Of a stretch of DNA of 64,000 bases, positions 1 to 12,010 are shown in pieces (position 1 is the stretch's first letter; the number at the start of each line of letters is the position of its first letter). Both the position numbers and the translations under genes were made by a program. The notes under the pieces are model-generated. The model had not been told where the DNA came from. It was given only the letters and a program-made list of their open reading frames with translations, and ran no database searches. Origin of the DNA: Cocos nucifera (taxonomy: Eukaryota > Streptophyta > Magnoliopsida > Arecales > Arecaceae); assembly GCA_006176705.1 (NCBI GenBank), contig QRFJ01002120.1, positions 124,001-188,000 of the forward strand, read 5' to 3'.

Positions 1-809
1 CCCATTTTAAAGCCATTGGATGGCCTTTTTATCAAATCTAATGGATGAAAATGATGGCGCCAAGAATGAAATCCCGTGACTCTTCATAAATAACTTACAT
101 AGAATTAGTCTGAGAGTCCTTCTGCTTTAAGGCACCTTTTGGACTAAGTCTACATCATGTTATTATCTAATGAGGCATGAGATTGGCTAAAGAGATATGA
201 GATAATATTTTGAAAGGGTGCGAGAAAATATGTTGGCGCCCTTATGTTCATTATAAATAAGGGTGCGCACCAAGAGTCCGTAAAGAGTGAAAATTATTGT
301 TCTTTCTTATAAGTATTTTCTATTGTCCAATTTTTTTTCTTCCCTTCTCTTGTCCAGACATTATCCTTATAAGGATAAGAAGTCATTTTAAGACAAAGAG
401 ATTTGGTAGAAAAAATTAAGAAGACAAGAAAAAAGAAAGAGAGGTGAGAGGCAAGGAAGGTGACATAAAGGCTAAGGAAGGTCTTGCCCATTTAATTAAA
501 GTTCTTATTATTAAAATTTTAATTATACAAATCAAAGGTGCTGGTGTCTTGATCAAGTCTCTGTGTGGATCAACATTGGAGGGTGAACACGTGCGCTTCT
601 AGTGGAACCCCTGATGGATTGCTGCCGGCAATTAGGGATAATTTAGGGTTAAGCGGTAAGAGGTATGTTCTATACCTTCTTTTATACTACAAATGCATGT
701 TATATGATTTAATTGCTAATAAGGTGGTCCTAGGATTCGAGTTTGGTTTGTATGATTTCATATTTTTGCTTTGAAATATGTGCTTCCGCCTTATACACCA
801 TTCCTATCA
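1..809 (+). repeat. 5' LTR of copia A (partial)
   Basis: Matches 7530-8343 base for base with scattered transitions. It ends in ..CTATCA immediately before the primer-binding site. The start of the LTR lies left of the window. Short open frames at 294-491 (minus) and 565-774 (plus) sit inside it and are repeated in broken form in the other LTR; they are not genes. Confidence 0.93.
252..260 (+). promoter_or_regulatory. Probable TATA box of copia A 5' LTR
   Basis: TATAAATAA, preserved in the other LTR at 7781-7789. It lies inside the LTR well before its end, where copia transcription normally starts. The start site itself is not visible. Confidence 0.55.
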
Positions 810-810
810 G

Positions 811-824
811 TGGTATCAGAGCAA
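811..824 (+). other. Primer-binding site of copia A
   Basis: TGGTATCAGAGCAA begins two bases after the LTR end. TGGTATCAGAGC is the standard plant copia match to the 3' end of initiator tRNA-Met, which primes minus-strand DNA synthesis. Confidence 0.9.
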
Positions 825-1917
825 GCCTTATTAGGTTAAATCATATAATGCTTTGCTTATAATATAATGATACAAAAGAGAAGTATGATATATTTTGTGT
901 TTATTTGCATGTTATTTATATGATGAGATCATATTCTTTTATTTATCATAATGACATTATGTTGTATATATTATTCTGCAAAGGTTGCCCTGATATAGTG
1001 GAAAGTATTCACTATGTAACGATGGTTGTCCTAGAATAATTATACATGTTAATATATAAATATAAATTTTATCATAATTGATGCTATTAGGCATTTAGTT
1101 TGATTTAAATCAGAACGTGCATCGAGACCTTTTAAATCCCTCTTTAAAAATTATATTTAGTTGTAGTGATATTAACCTATAACTGAATCAGTCGGGATGT
1201 CTAATTGATCAATCGGTGTTTAGAAAAAATAGTTCATGATTGGTAAAGAGAACATGATTTTTTAATTAGTTCCATTGTCTGACCTGATCAATTTATTGGT
1301 ATCTAAGAAAAGCAATGGGGGGACTCCCATTTCTCTCCCTCTTACCTGGTTGATTCAATTAATTTATTTCTAGATTGAAATGCTTAGTTTTATATTCACT
1401 ACATTAAGGCCTTCCTTCATACTAGGTTCTTATTATGTCCAGAACCATATTAGTTTTGTTGTGTAACCACAAGATCTATCATGGGGAATGATATAATATT
1501 AATCTAGTGCATTAAGATGCTTACAACATTTTGAATATATTGCTTTATTGTGTATCTACAAAAGCAGTTATATTTCATTTTGACTGTATAAAAATGAAGG
1601 ATTCTACTTAAACTAAAACATTAAAGTTTGTTGTGCTAACACAAGGCTATTAATGTTTTAGAGGCAAAAGTTTTTTGAGAGTTGCATAAAATGCAATTGG
1701 AAAGAGTTTCCTATCTTTGAACTTATAATAGGTTTGTTGTGCAACCATAAGATCTTTTATAAGGAATTAGGGTCTTATTCTTACTAAAAAAATCAATAAG
1801 AGGGTTATAATTTTTTGACTAAATAGTGGAAGACATAATTAAATTAAAATTCTAATTTAATTCTGTTTGTCATGATGAGTTGTTTGCTTATATATTGTTC
1901 TTTATTATGTAGATTAA
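825..1917 (+). other. Untranslated leader of copia A
   Basis: About 1.1 kb between primer site and gag start. AT-rich, with no open frame of note on either strand and no recognisable gene. A phrase of the type gttgtg..aaccacaagatct recurs near 1460 and 1735, probably a decayed internal duplication. Confidence 0.7.
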
Positions 1918-2703
1918 ATGGCTTCTTTACTTTCATTGTGTTCAATTTTGGATTCAAATAAATTGACTGATCAAAATTATGTTGACTGGTTGAGAGTCCT
2001 AAAAATATTACTCAATCAAGAAAAACTTTCCTATATTCTTGATGCCCCTGATCCTGAGCCATTAGAAAATAATACCACAGATGAAGATAAGTCCACATAC
2101 AAGATGTGGCAAAATAATTTTCTTACTGTCAAATGCATCATACTTGCCTCTATGAATAATAAATTACCGAGGTAGCATGATGGCATGGACACTCAATCCA
2201 TATTGCTCAATCTAAAAGAGCTTTATGGAGAGCATAGTAGGACTACTAGATATAAGATATCTAAGTAATTATTTCATGCAAGAATGATAGAAAGAACATC
2301 AATACAAAATCATGTTTTTATGGTAATTGACCTAATCACTCGATTAAGTCAATTAGGTTTTGTTATGGATGAAGAGTTAAGTCAGGATTTGATCCTGCAA
2401 TCACTCCCAGAATCATTTTCTTAGTTTGTCGTGAACTATCACATGAACAAACTAAATTCTTCCTTGCCTGAGGTATTAAATATGCTCAAGATAGCAGAAA
2501 GCTATATCAAGAAGGATAAGACTTCTCTTCTTCTTGTGGATGGGATCTCCAAGAAGAAGACAGAAAAAAAGGGTTTAAAGAAAAGGTTGAACCCTAAAGG
2601 TGGTATAAATAAGAAGAAAAAGAGGAAGAAGGTCTCCGAATAGACGATCTATTTTTACTGCGGCAAAACAGGTCATTGGAAGAGAAATTGCAAGGCTTAC
2701 CTT
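1918..2703 (+). pseudogene. gag of copia A (capsid and zinc knuckle), broken
   Basis: Starts at ATG 1918 just after the leader. The N-terminus (MASLLSLCSILDSNKLTDQN) has the LT-x-x-N-Y-x-x-W pattern of copia gag. The reading frame carries stops at about 2173, 2266 and 2422, plus a TAG at 2641 in front of the zinc knuckle. A basic, lysine-rich stretch (about 2560-2640) precedes the knuckle at 2649-2691, which keeps Cys, His and the last Cys but has Tyr in place of its first Cys. Gag normally forms the virus-like particle and binds the RNA; this copy cannot give a full protein. The stops look like CAA/CAG to TAA/TAG changes. Confidence 0.85.
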
Positions 2704-4111
2704 GCAACCATGAAGTCTGATGCAAATAATGCGCCAAAAGGTATGTATGAGATACATACTATATTATCATTAAATTCTTCTATTTCAAATTTTTGGGTAT
2801 TAGATACCGACTATAGTTTTCATATCTGCAAGTCTTTGCAAGGACTGCAAAAAATTAAGAGTTTAAAGAAAGATGACTTCAAACTCTATGGCGCTGGAGG
2901 ATAGTCCATCCAAGCAGAAGCTATAGGGACAAATATATTGAAGTCACTTTATGGGAAGATCTTAGAGCTTACAAATTGTTATTATATGCCTAAGATCATT
3001 AGAAATATTATAGCTAGATCCTTGTTATTAAAACAAGGTTATAGTCTTAATGTAACGAGTGAAGGTTGCTCGATCAAATATTCTAATGAAAATATTTGTT
3101 TTGGCATATTTAGCAATGATTTGTTGACTCTATGTTCAGATGACAATATATTTCATATTAATGAAAATAGAAAATCTAAGAGAGATGACATAAATAATAC
3201 TTTACTTTGGCATTGTCGGTTAGGTTATATTAGTGAGGCTAGGATTAACAAGTTATACAAAAAAAAGTTCTTCGATCCTTTTGATTATGAATCATTGGGA
3301 ACTTGTGAATCATGCCTCATGGGTAAAATGACCAAGATTCCATTTAGTGGATATAGAGAAAGGACAAATGAGTTATTAGAACTTGTACATATGGATGTAT
3401 GTGGTCCAACGACAACTCAAGCCAGTGGAGGATACTCTTGTGTTATAATGTTCACTAATGATTTATCTAGGTTTGGATATGTGTATCTTATGAAACACAA
3501 ATCAAAAGCCTTTGATAAATTTAAAGAGTATCAAAGTATGGTCAAAAAATAAACTGGACAGTGTATAAAAATCCTTCGATCTGATCGGAGAGAAGAATAC
3601 TTATCTAGTGAGTTTCTAGACTATCTTAAAGTTAAAGAAATTCTCTCTAAATAGACACCTCCTTATACACCGCAATTAAATGGTGTAGCTGAAAGAAAAA
3701 AATCATACCTTATTAGATATGGTACGGTCCATAATGTGCTTCACTGAATTACCTATTTTCTTCTGAGGTCATGCCCTAGAGACTGCAATTCACATCTTGA
3801 ATAGAGTACCTTCTAAATCTGTATCTAGTACTCCATATAATATATGGAGAAGTAAGAAATCTAATCTTAAGTATCTTAAGATATGGGGTTGTCCAGCATA
3901 TGTCAAAATAAATTTTGGACATAAACTTGATGCTAGATCAGACAAATATCTATTTATAGGATATCCTAGAAATAGTATAGGATATTTATTTTACCATCCT
4001 ACTGAACAAAAGGTATTTATAAGTAGGCATACCATTTTCATGAAAAAAAAAATTATCCTAGAAAAATGTAGTGGTAGAAATATTGAACTTAGTGAAGTTC
4101 AAAAAAAATAA
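2704..4111 (+). pseudogene. Protease-integrase region of copia A, broken
   Basis: The protease motif near 2800-2820 reads W-V-L-D-T-D where an active enzyme has D-T/S-G, so the catalytic glycine is lost. A stop follows at about 2902. The open stretch 2938-3552 holds the GAG-pre-integrase domain (W-H-C-R-L-G-Y and C-E-S-C, the HHCC zinc site) and the start of the integrase core with its first catalytic Asp in H-M-D-V-C-G-P. The second Asp (R-S-D) is near 3580 and the Glu motif N-G-V-A-E-R near 3685. An extra base in the A-run at about 3695-3705 shifts the frame. The integrase C-terminal part is at 3797-4111. Confidence 0.85.
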
Positions 4112-4198
4112 ATAGAATTTTCTCAACCAAATAATCACATAAAAGAACCAGAACACATAACTCCTATCCGTAGGTCTAAAAGAGTACGAAATACACCT

Positions 4199-5795
4199 AT
4201 GAGGTGTGGTTTCATTATTGAGAGCAATGAAGCCCAAGTCATTGAGAATGATGAACCTCTGACCTATATGGAAGCAGTTAAAAATAAGGACTCTTACAAA
4301 TGGCTGACTGCCATGCAATCCGAAATGGAATCCATGCACACCAACAAATTATGGACTTTGGTGGATGCACCAGAGGATATAAACCCTATTGGATGCAAAT
4401 GGATTTTTAAGAAAAAGATTGGAGCTGATGGTCAAATTGAAACCTATAAGGCCAGATTGGTGGCTAAGGGTTTTAAGCAAAAATAGGAGATTGATTATGA
4501 TGAAACTCTTTCATCTGTTGCCATTCATAAATCTATTCGGATTATGCTTGCCATAGCAGCATACCATGACTATGAAATATGGAAAATGAATGTAAAGACT
4601 GCCTTCCTTAATGGTTTCCTTGAGGAGGAGGTCTATATGTCACAGCCAGAGGGATTTGAGTCAAATGAGAGACCAAATCAGGTATGCAAGCTTAAGAGAT
4701 CCATTTATGGATTAAAGCAAGCATCAAGAAGTTGGAACATCCATTTTGATGTAACAGTAAAAGAGTTTGGTTTTATCAAGAATGTGGATGAACCATGTGT
4801 GTACAAGAAAATTAGTTGGAGAACCATAGTCTTCTTGGTTCTATATGTATATGACATACTCCTCATTGGGAATGATATCCCAATATTACAATCAGTCAAA
4901 TTATGGCCATCAAATAAGTTTTCCATGAAAGATTTGGGAGAAGCATCCTATATACTAGGAATAAAGATCTATAGAAATAGATCTAAGAGGATGCTAGACT
5001 TGTCCCAATCTAGGTACATTGACTTAATACTGAAAAGATTCAGTATGGATTGGAGTAAAAGAGGATACTTACCCATGAGTCAAGGCACACATCTCTCTAA
5101 AAGGATGTCTCCAAAAATACCTGAAGAGAGAAATAGAATGAGTTCTATTCCTTATGCTTCGGCTATTGGATCAATAATGTATGTACAAGGCCTGATGTAT
5201 ATATGCCATGTTATGTACAAGGCCTGATGTTGCTTATGCTTTAGGCATTGCAAGTAGATTTCAAGCTGATCCAAGAAAGGATCATTGAAAAGCTGTAAAA
5301 AATATTCTTAAATACTTGAGAAGGACTAAAGATATTTTTTTAGCATATGGTGGTTCTGATCTTAAACTAGATGCATATTCTGACTCTAGTTTTCAATCAG
5401 ATCCAGATGATAGCAAATCTATTTCAGGGTATGTCTTTACTCTGAATGGTGGAGCAGTGAGTTGGAAGAGTACTAAGCAGCCAACTATAGCTGACTCAAT
5501 CATTGAAGCAGAATACATAGCTGTAAGTGAAGCCGCCAAGGAAGCTGTCTGGATGAAGAAGTTCATCACTAAATTGGATGTTATTCCTAAAATTAAGAAT
5601 CCAGTACCACTTTACTATGATAATACTGGAGCTATTGCTCAAGCAAAGGAATTAAGGTCTCATCATAAATCCAAACACATTCTGAGATACTTCCATCTCG
5701 TTCGTAAAATTATTGAAAGACAAGATGTAGTCATAGAACGAGTTGACATAAAGAACAACATAGCAGACCCATTCACTAAGGCTTTACCACTATAA
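4199..5795 (+). pseudogene. Reverse transcriptase-RNase H of copia A, catalytically dead
   Basis: 4199-4486, 4544-5227 and 5316-5795 are consecutive pieces of copia RT-RNase H. The palm motif that should read M-D-V-K reads M-N-V-K (about 4587), and Y-V-D-D reads Y-V-Y-D (about 4850), so two catalytic aspartates are replaced. A short templated insertion at about 5180-5211 disrupts the RT C-terminal end. RNase H (5316-5795) keeps its acidic residues in D-A-Y-S-D, E-A-E-Y and Y-Y-D-N, and ends in the usual N-N-I-A-D-P-F-T-K-A-L. The domains normally copy the RNA and remove it from the hybrid. Confidence 0.9.
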
Positions 5796-5854
5796 TTGTT
5801 TGATTGCCACCTTGATTTTATGTATTAAAATATAAGGGTGATTGGCTTTAGTGC

Positions 5855-5865
5855 AAGTGGGAGAT
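5855..5865 (+). other. Polypurine tract of copia A
   Basis: AAGTGGGAGAT directly before the 3' LTR start TGAAAGG. It primes plus-strand DNA synthesis. The same AAGTGGGAGAT precedes the 3' LTR of copia G. Confidence 0.85.
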
Positions 5866-8343
5866 TGAAAGGAATATGCCCTCAAGCTAATCAATTTTTT
5901 GGGCTATTTTTTATCTTCCAAACTCATGTGATGACATTTTTAATAAATAAATAAAGGTATTTATTTCATCATATGCAGTGTCTTATTATTTATTATGATG
6001 AACCTCATAAATTAGGGCTATGATTTTAGGATTATGATGAGATCATACCAGTGAGACATAAAATCTTAAAACCCTAATTTAAATATTCCTAGTTGTGGGA
6101 CATTGAGTTTGGGATCAATGTTTTTCGGTAAGACTAGCACATTCTTTGCATGCTCGATTGAGTGGATGATTGATCTCACAATAACTTGTGTATAATACTA
6201 ATACAAGAATGTGGGTGCTCATTAGAGAATGAGCTCACTGAATTGATTCAGATTGAGAATATCTAATGGAGTCTTATCTACATGTCAATAGATGGTTCTC
6301 ATAAATGAAATTTATGCATGTAATCCTTTAACCTGAAACTATCATAGAATCTTATATATATAAATCCATATTTTGGTTCATACTCATTCATGACTCAGTT
6401 ATGTATGGGATGATCTAGATATGGTAGATTATATATATGAAGGTTGTGAGTAGGTTAACATGGAATCGATCACTCCTGGTAAGAGGAAATAGCATCCTAC
6501 CTGCTTTTAAACAAATAATGATTCAGGAAGACTTTGATCAAAGCATGATGAAAATTAAAAATAGTTTATAATATTTCATTAAATAAGTCATCATCATACG
6601 ATTGAAAGAGAAATAAATATGATATTAAGATTGACATATTTCCATACCCAGAGTCATATTCAGGATGCAGGGAGATTGAAGGATCTAGTTGCATGGTAAT
6701 TTTCACTAATGGATATTTTTGAAAATTTCATCAAAATTTTACATCTTTCAAAAAGTCATGATACGTTGCTAGACGTCAATCATGTCTTGTGGGTTTGATC
6801 AAATTAAAATTTTAGTTTGATCATTAAATTAGAAAGTATTATAAATTAAGTCTAATTGGGTTGGCTAGTTTTGATCTAAATCGATTTGGTTGAGTTCTAA
6901 CCAGATTAGGTCAAATCACACCCAGACTCACTACTGGTTAGATGTGGAACCCAATGGGTCACACACAAAGAGGATTGATTATGGATCTAATTGGATTAGA
7001 CCATGTTTGCAAGATGAACATGCTAGCACATGTAGCAAACCCTAGCACCTAGATTCGAATTGGTTTCGAATCGGCTTTCGATTTGGGCTAATTAAGGTCC
7101 GATTTGAGCCAAATAGGATTTGATCTTGAATTGAATAAACCTAGATTGATTGGGCTTTAGTTGGGGTGCCACATACCTGAATCCCATGCACCAGAGAGTC
7201 TCTCTATTGCGGGTGGGAAGTCTTTCATGCGTAAAGAATTTTTGGCGCATGGAATTAGTTGGTGCCAACCTTCTATGACTTTTCCCATTTGTTATGTCGC
7301 ATAAATTTTATAAATAGGCATGGACATCTGATATGGGGTGTAGAAGAGTCCTTCTATAGATGAAATACTCCGTTATTGTTTTGAGAAGGGACTCTTTGTC
7401 ACTTAGGAATACTTGCCACCCAAGACTCCTTGCCGTCCTCTCATCCTTGATGCCTCTTGGACCAAGCCAAAGTCCCTTGGGCTTTAACTATTCAAAGTTC
7501 ATCTCCACGCCTTCTTGTTGAATGGGCATCCCATTTTAAAGCCATTGGATGGCCTTTTTATTTGATCTAATGGATGAAAATGAAGACGCCAAGAATAAAA
7601 TCTCGCGACTTTTCATAAATAACTTACGTAGAATTAGTCCGAGAGTCCTGTTGCTTTAAGGCACCCCTTGGACTAAGTCTACATCACATTATTATCTAAT
7701 GAGGCATGAGATTGGTGGAAGGGACATGAGATAATATTTTAAAAGGGTGTGAGAAAATGTGTTGGCACCCTTATGTACATTATAAATAAGGGTGCACACC
7801 AAGAGTCCGTAAAGAGTGAAAATTATCTTTCTTTCTTACAAGTGTTTTCTATTGTTCAATTTTTTTTTCATTCCATCTCTTATCCAGACCTTATCCTTAT
7901 AAGGATAAGAAGTCATTTTAAGACAAAGAGATTAGGTAGAAAAAATTAAGAAGACAAGGAAAAAGAAAGAGAGGTAAGGAGAGGCAAGGAAGGTGACATA
8001 AAGGCTAAGGAAGGTCTTGCCCATTTAATTAAAGTTCTTATTATTAGAATTTCAATTATACAAATCAGAGGTGCTGGTGTCTTGATCAAGTCTCTATGTG
8101 GATCAACGTTGGAGGGTGAACACGTGGGCACCTGGTGGAACCCCTGACGGATTGCTGTCGGCAATTAGGGACAATTTAGGGTTAAGCGATAAGAGGTATG
8201 TTCTAATACTTTCTTTTATATTACAAATGCATGTTATATGATTTAATTGCTAATAAGGTGGTCCTAGGATTTGGATTTAGTTTGTATAATTTCATATTTT
8301 TGCTTTGAAATCCATGCTTCCACCTTGTACACCATTCCTATCA
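5866..8343 (+). repeat. 3' LTR of copia A, complete, about 2.48 kb
   Basis: Begins TGAAAGGAATATG after the purine tract and ends ..CTATCA, where minus-strand RNase H sequence of element B begins. Its last 814 bases match 1-809. The flanking five bases at 8344-8348 are CTTCT, the expected right copy of the target duplication; the left copy is outside the window. Confidence 0.92.
7781..7789 (+). promoter_or_regulatory. TATA box copy in 3' LTR of copia A
   Basis: TATAAATAA, same context as 252-260 in the 5' LTR. In a 3' LTR it could drive read-out transcription into the flank (antisense to element B). Confidence 0.5.
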
Positions 8344-9850
8344 CTTCTTTTACGAAAATGCCTCCTTTGTAGCCTCTGATACAGCGATGTACTCTGCTTT
8401 CATGGTGGAGTCTGCTATCACCATCTTCTTGAAACTCTTCCAATTGGCAATTCCACCATTACAAATAAACAAACTTTTAGATGTCAACTTTCAATTATCT
8501 ATGTCGGACATAAAATCTGATTCTATATACCCCTAGACCTGGAGTTTTTCATTACAAAAAACTAGAAACATATCCTTAGTCCTTCTTAAGTACTTAAGGA
8601 TACATTTCACAGAAGTCCAGTACTCTTCATCTGGATTCAACTGATACCTGCTCGTGACACTAATAGTATAGGTAATATCAAGTCGTGTATATAGCATGGC
8701 ATACATGAGGCTCCCTATTGTCGAAGCATAAAGAATCTTGCTCATGCATTTAATCTCCTTAGGTATGTTAGGGCACATCTTCTTAGAGAGATGAATGCCA
8801 TGTCTGAAGGATACTAATCCCCTCTTGGAGTTTTCCATGCTGAACCTTTTTAGCACCTTCTCTATGTATATCTTCTATGAGAGTCCCAGCATCCTATTCG
8901 GTCTATCTTTATAGATCTTAATTTCTAGAATAAAGGATGCCTCTTCTAGATCTTTCATAGAGAACTTCTTAGACAATCATATTTTGACTGTAGTCAACAT
9001 GGGAATATCATTTCCAATTAGGAGGACGTCATTCACGTACAGTACCAGAAAGATAATAGTGCTCCCATTAATCTTTTTAAAATATAAGGCTTCTCCTCAT
9101 TTTTGATGAATCCAAATGATTTGATTACATCATTAAAACGAGCATTCCAGCTCCGAGATGCTTGCTTAAGTCCATATATGGATCTTTGCAGCTTGCATAC
9201 CTTGTGATCATTATCACTGGATGTAAAACCCAATGGTTGTTCCATATAGATATCTTTCTCAAAATATCCATTTAAGAATATCTTTTTCACGTCCATCTGT
9301 CATATTTGATAATCAAAATAGGCTGCAACAGCAAGTAATGTGCGGATGGATTTGAGCATGGCTACTGATGAAAAAGTATCTTGATAGTCAATACCTTGAT
9401 GCTAACTACACCCTTTCGCTACGAGCCTTACTTTGAATATGTCCACATTTTCATCTGCACCTATCTTTCTCTTGAAAATCTATTTACATCCAATAGGTAC
9501 TATACCTTCAGGTGAATCTACCAAGGTCCAGACTTAGTTTGAATGCATTGAGTCAATCTCTGATCTCATTGCCTCTAACCATTTTTCGGAGTCGATATCT
9601 GATATCACCTCATCATAGGTTTTGGGATCATCACCATGAACTCCATTTCCTATGACGAATATTTTTTCTACGTCTTCTGATATAGTACTTAAGTACCTTT
9701 CAGGAGGAAGAAAAATTCTACTTGATCTATGAGGTAGAGGAGGTAGTGTCTAGGTTGGCTCAATCTGATTGGATTCCATAGGTTCCTTCATGCATTTCTT
9801 ATCGAAGACTTTCTCCCCGAGTCTAATCTATCTTTCGATGCTAGCATCTA
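8344..9850 (-). pseudogene. Reverse transcriptase-RNase H of copia B, broken
   Basis: 8344-8480 codes on the minus strand for RNase H words including K-A-E-Y-I-A-V-S-E-A, so this copy still has the part of RNase H that G has lost. 8533-8856 is the RT C-terminal part and connection. 9033-9296 holds M-D-V-K-K-I-F-L-N-G and G-L-K-Q-A-S-R-S-W. Near 9040 the Y-V-D-D motif reads Y-V-N-D, a catalytic Asp to Asn change. Frameshifts separate the pieces. Element A is inserted just after the E-A-T-K-E-A codons. Confidence 0.87.
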
Positions 9851-10936
9851 TAATAAACTAATTTTTAAGGAAGATGGCATGTCGACTCACAATCATATTA
9901 TGATCTTTCAGGAGATAGAAATAATATTCTAATGACTTTTTAGGATATCTAATAAATCAAGCTCTAAAGGACCTAGACTCTAATTTGTTCGCTTGTTGTC
10001 TCTTGATGTGGATTGGACAATCTCAAATTCTAAGATGACTTAGCCTTGATTTCTTACCATTCAATATCTCATACGGTGTAGTAGGAACAGTCTTAGAGAA
10101 AATTCTATTTAGTAAATATATAACGGTTATCAGACTATGTCTCCAAAAAAACTTAGAAAGGTCCATGAAACTCATCATGGATCGGACCATATTTAATAGG
10201 ATCCAATTTCTCCATTTAAAACCTCGTTGAGTTGAGACGTTCCAGATGAAGTTCGCTGAGAAATTATGCCATTATCTTTAAGATAGTCTAGGAATTTTTG
10301 ACTTAGATATTCGCCTCCTCGATCTGATCAAAGAATCTTAATGGATTTATTTATTTACTTTTCTTCTTCGAGTTTGAATTTTTTGAACTTTTTAAAAGCT
10401 TCAGACTTATGTCGCATCAAATATACATACCCATACCGAGATAAATCATTAGTAAGGGTGATCAAGTAGATATAATTGCCCCTGATCGGCACATCAAATG
10501 GGCCCCATACATCAGTATGTACTAGGGCAAGTAGGTCTATGTCCCTTTCTCCATGTCCTACAAAAGAGAGCTTGGTGATTTTGCCACGAAGGCATGATTC
10601 ATAAATCAGATATGACTCGAAAGTCAATGGACTGAACAGCCCAGATTTCTTCAATTTGTTAACCCTATTTTCAGCTATATGATCTAGCCTAAGATGCCAA
10701 AGATACCTATCATTTAAACTATCCCTAGGTCGCTTTGATCCTATAGCATTCACATTTTGCTCGATATTAAAAGTAGAAACGCCAATACGTAACTGATAGA
10801 GATCATTTATAAGAAAATCACTTGCAATTTTATTTCTTTCATAAAGAATATTACGATGGTCCATAAGAAAACTAACTACATAGCCTTTTTGTGCTAAACA
10901 TGAAACATAAATCAAATTCCTACTTCCTACAAGCAT
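9851..10936 (-). pseudogene. Integrase of copia B, broken
   Basis: The clearest open part is 10355-10936: GAG-pre-integrase with Y-L-W-H-L-R-L-D-H and Y-E-S-C-L-R-G-K (first Cys of C-x-x-C changed to Tyr), followed by the core start V-H-T-D-V-W-G-P-F. Downstream on this strand (10354 to about 9850) the core and C-terminal part are readable only in pieces across several frames. It lies between protease and RT, the copia order. Confidence 0.83.
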
Positions 10937-12010
10937 ATAAAAATAATCTCTAAGAACTAGATCTAATCCAGATGGTAATCATAGAGGATAGGTTCCCACG
11001 GCTATAGCAGCAATTCTTACTTTCTTTCTGATGCGTAGGATCATCTCACCATCTCTCAGCCTCCTGCTATTCTCAAGACCCTACATAGAAGTGCACAAGT
11101 GAGCACTAGAACTAGAGTCAAGCATCCAACTAGATGCAGAAGAAACCATAAGGTTAGATTCTATAATGAGCATACCACTAAAAGGACCTATCTCCTTCTT
11201 GTTCTTCAGGCTGGCCAGGCAACGAAGGTAGTTCCACTTCCAGTAGCCATCATTGTTACAATCAAAATATTTTTCTTTGTCGATCTTCTTCTTTGGCTTT
11301 ACCTTCTTCTTCTTCCCACCATCCACCTTCTGCATCTTCATGAACTTCTTCTTCTTTTCAAAAGACTTTCTCTTAGAAGAAGTCCGCTCCACAGCAAGTA
11401 CTAAGCCTTTAGAACCTTTCATAGAAAGCTTAGCAGTAACCAGCATGTTCATAAGTTCGGCCAAGGTATTCTGAAGTTTATACAAATGGTAGTTCATGAT
11501 GAGCTATCCATACGCATCAGTCAAAGACTATAGAATTATATCAATCTACTGATCCTGATCTAACTTAACACCAAGCTTCTCAAGCTCTTCTAAATTCTTG
11601 ATCATCATCAGACAATGAACTTGGACGGACTGCCCATCACGCATCTGAGCCTTAAATAGTCTCTTAATGACATGATATTTGGCTGCATGACTCTGTTCAC
11701 TAAACAATTCTTGCAGGTGAGCCAACATTTGGTGGTTAGTCTTAATATCTTCATATTGGCGCTAGAGCTCATCAGACATCGATCCCAACATGTAATACCT
11801 AGCTTTGTTATCTTCATCCATCCATTTCTTAAGAGACGCTCTCTAATCAGTAGATGGACGAGCTGGTAAAGTGGAAGGATCTTATTTCAACATACAAGTC
11901 AACTTCTGAGAATCTAAAATAATTTTGATGTTTCGAAGCCAATTCTTATAGTTGGATTCGGTCAGTCTATGGGTGTCCAGGATACGGGCTAGTGGATTGG
12001 ATGCAGACAT
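10937..12010 (-). pseudogene. gag-protease of copia B, broken
   Basis: The gag ATG is at 12008-12010, reading MSASNPLARILDTHRL, the same start as element G. Stops and frameshifts break the capsid part (11546-11869). 11081-11497 covers the end of gag, a lysine-rich stretch and a decayed zinc knuckle in which the first Cys and the His are Tyr. The protease motif near 11120 reads L-D-S-S where D-S-G is expected, so the glycine is lost. Plus-strand open frames here are shadows of the lysine-rich stretch. Confidence 0.85.

Larger units (their letters stand above)
1..8343 (+). mobile_element. Copia element A, long-LTR type, 5' end outside window
   Basis: The first 809 bases reappear at 7530-8343 as a direct repeat, so the window opens inside the 5' LTR of an element whose 3' LTR is complete. 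Order is LTR, tRNA-Met primer site, leader, gag, protease, integrase, reverse transcriptase, RNase H, purine tract, LTR. Integrase before reverse transcriptase is the copia order. The gag and RT wording fits the Angela/Tork/TAR group, as does the long LTR; I cannot settle the exact lineage. It lies inside the RNase H region of minus-strand element B, which resumes at 8344. Coding sequence is broken by many stops and at least one frameshift. The two LTR copies differ at roughly 20 of the first 240 aligned bases, so this is not a recent insertion. Confidence 0.93.

Noticed and set aside
811..824. tRNA genes at the TGGTATCAGAGC sites
   Set aside because: These are primer-binding sites complementary to a tRNA 3' end; there is no cloverleaf sequence around them.
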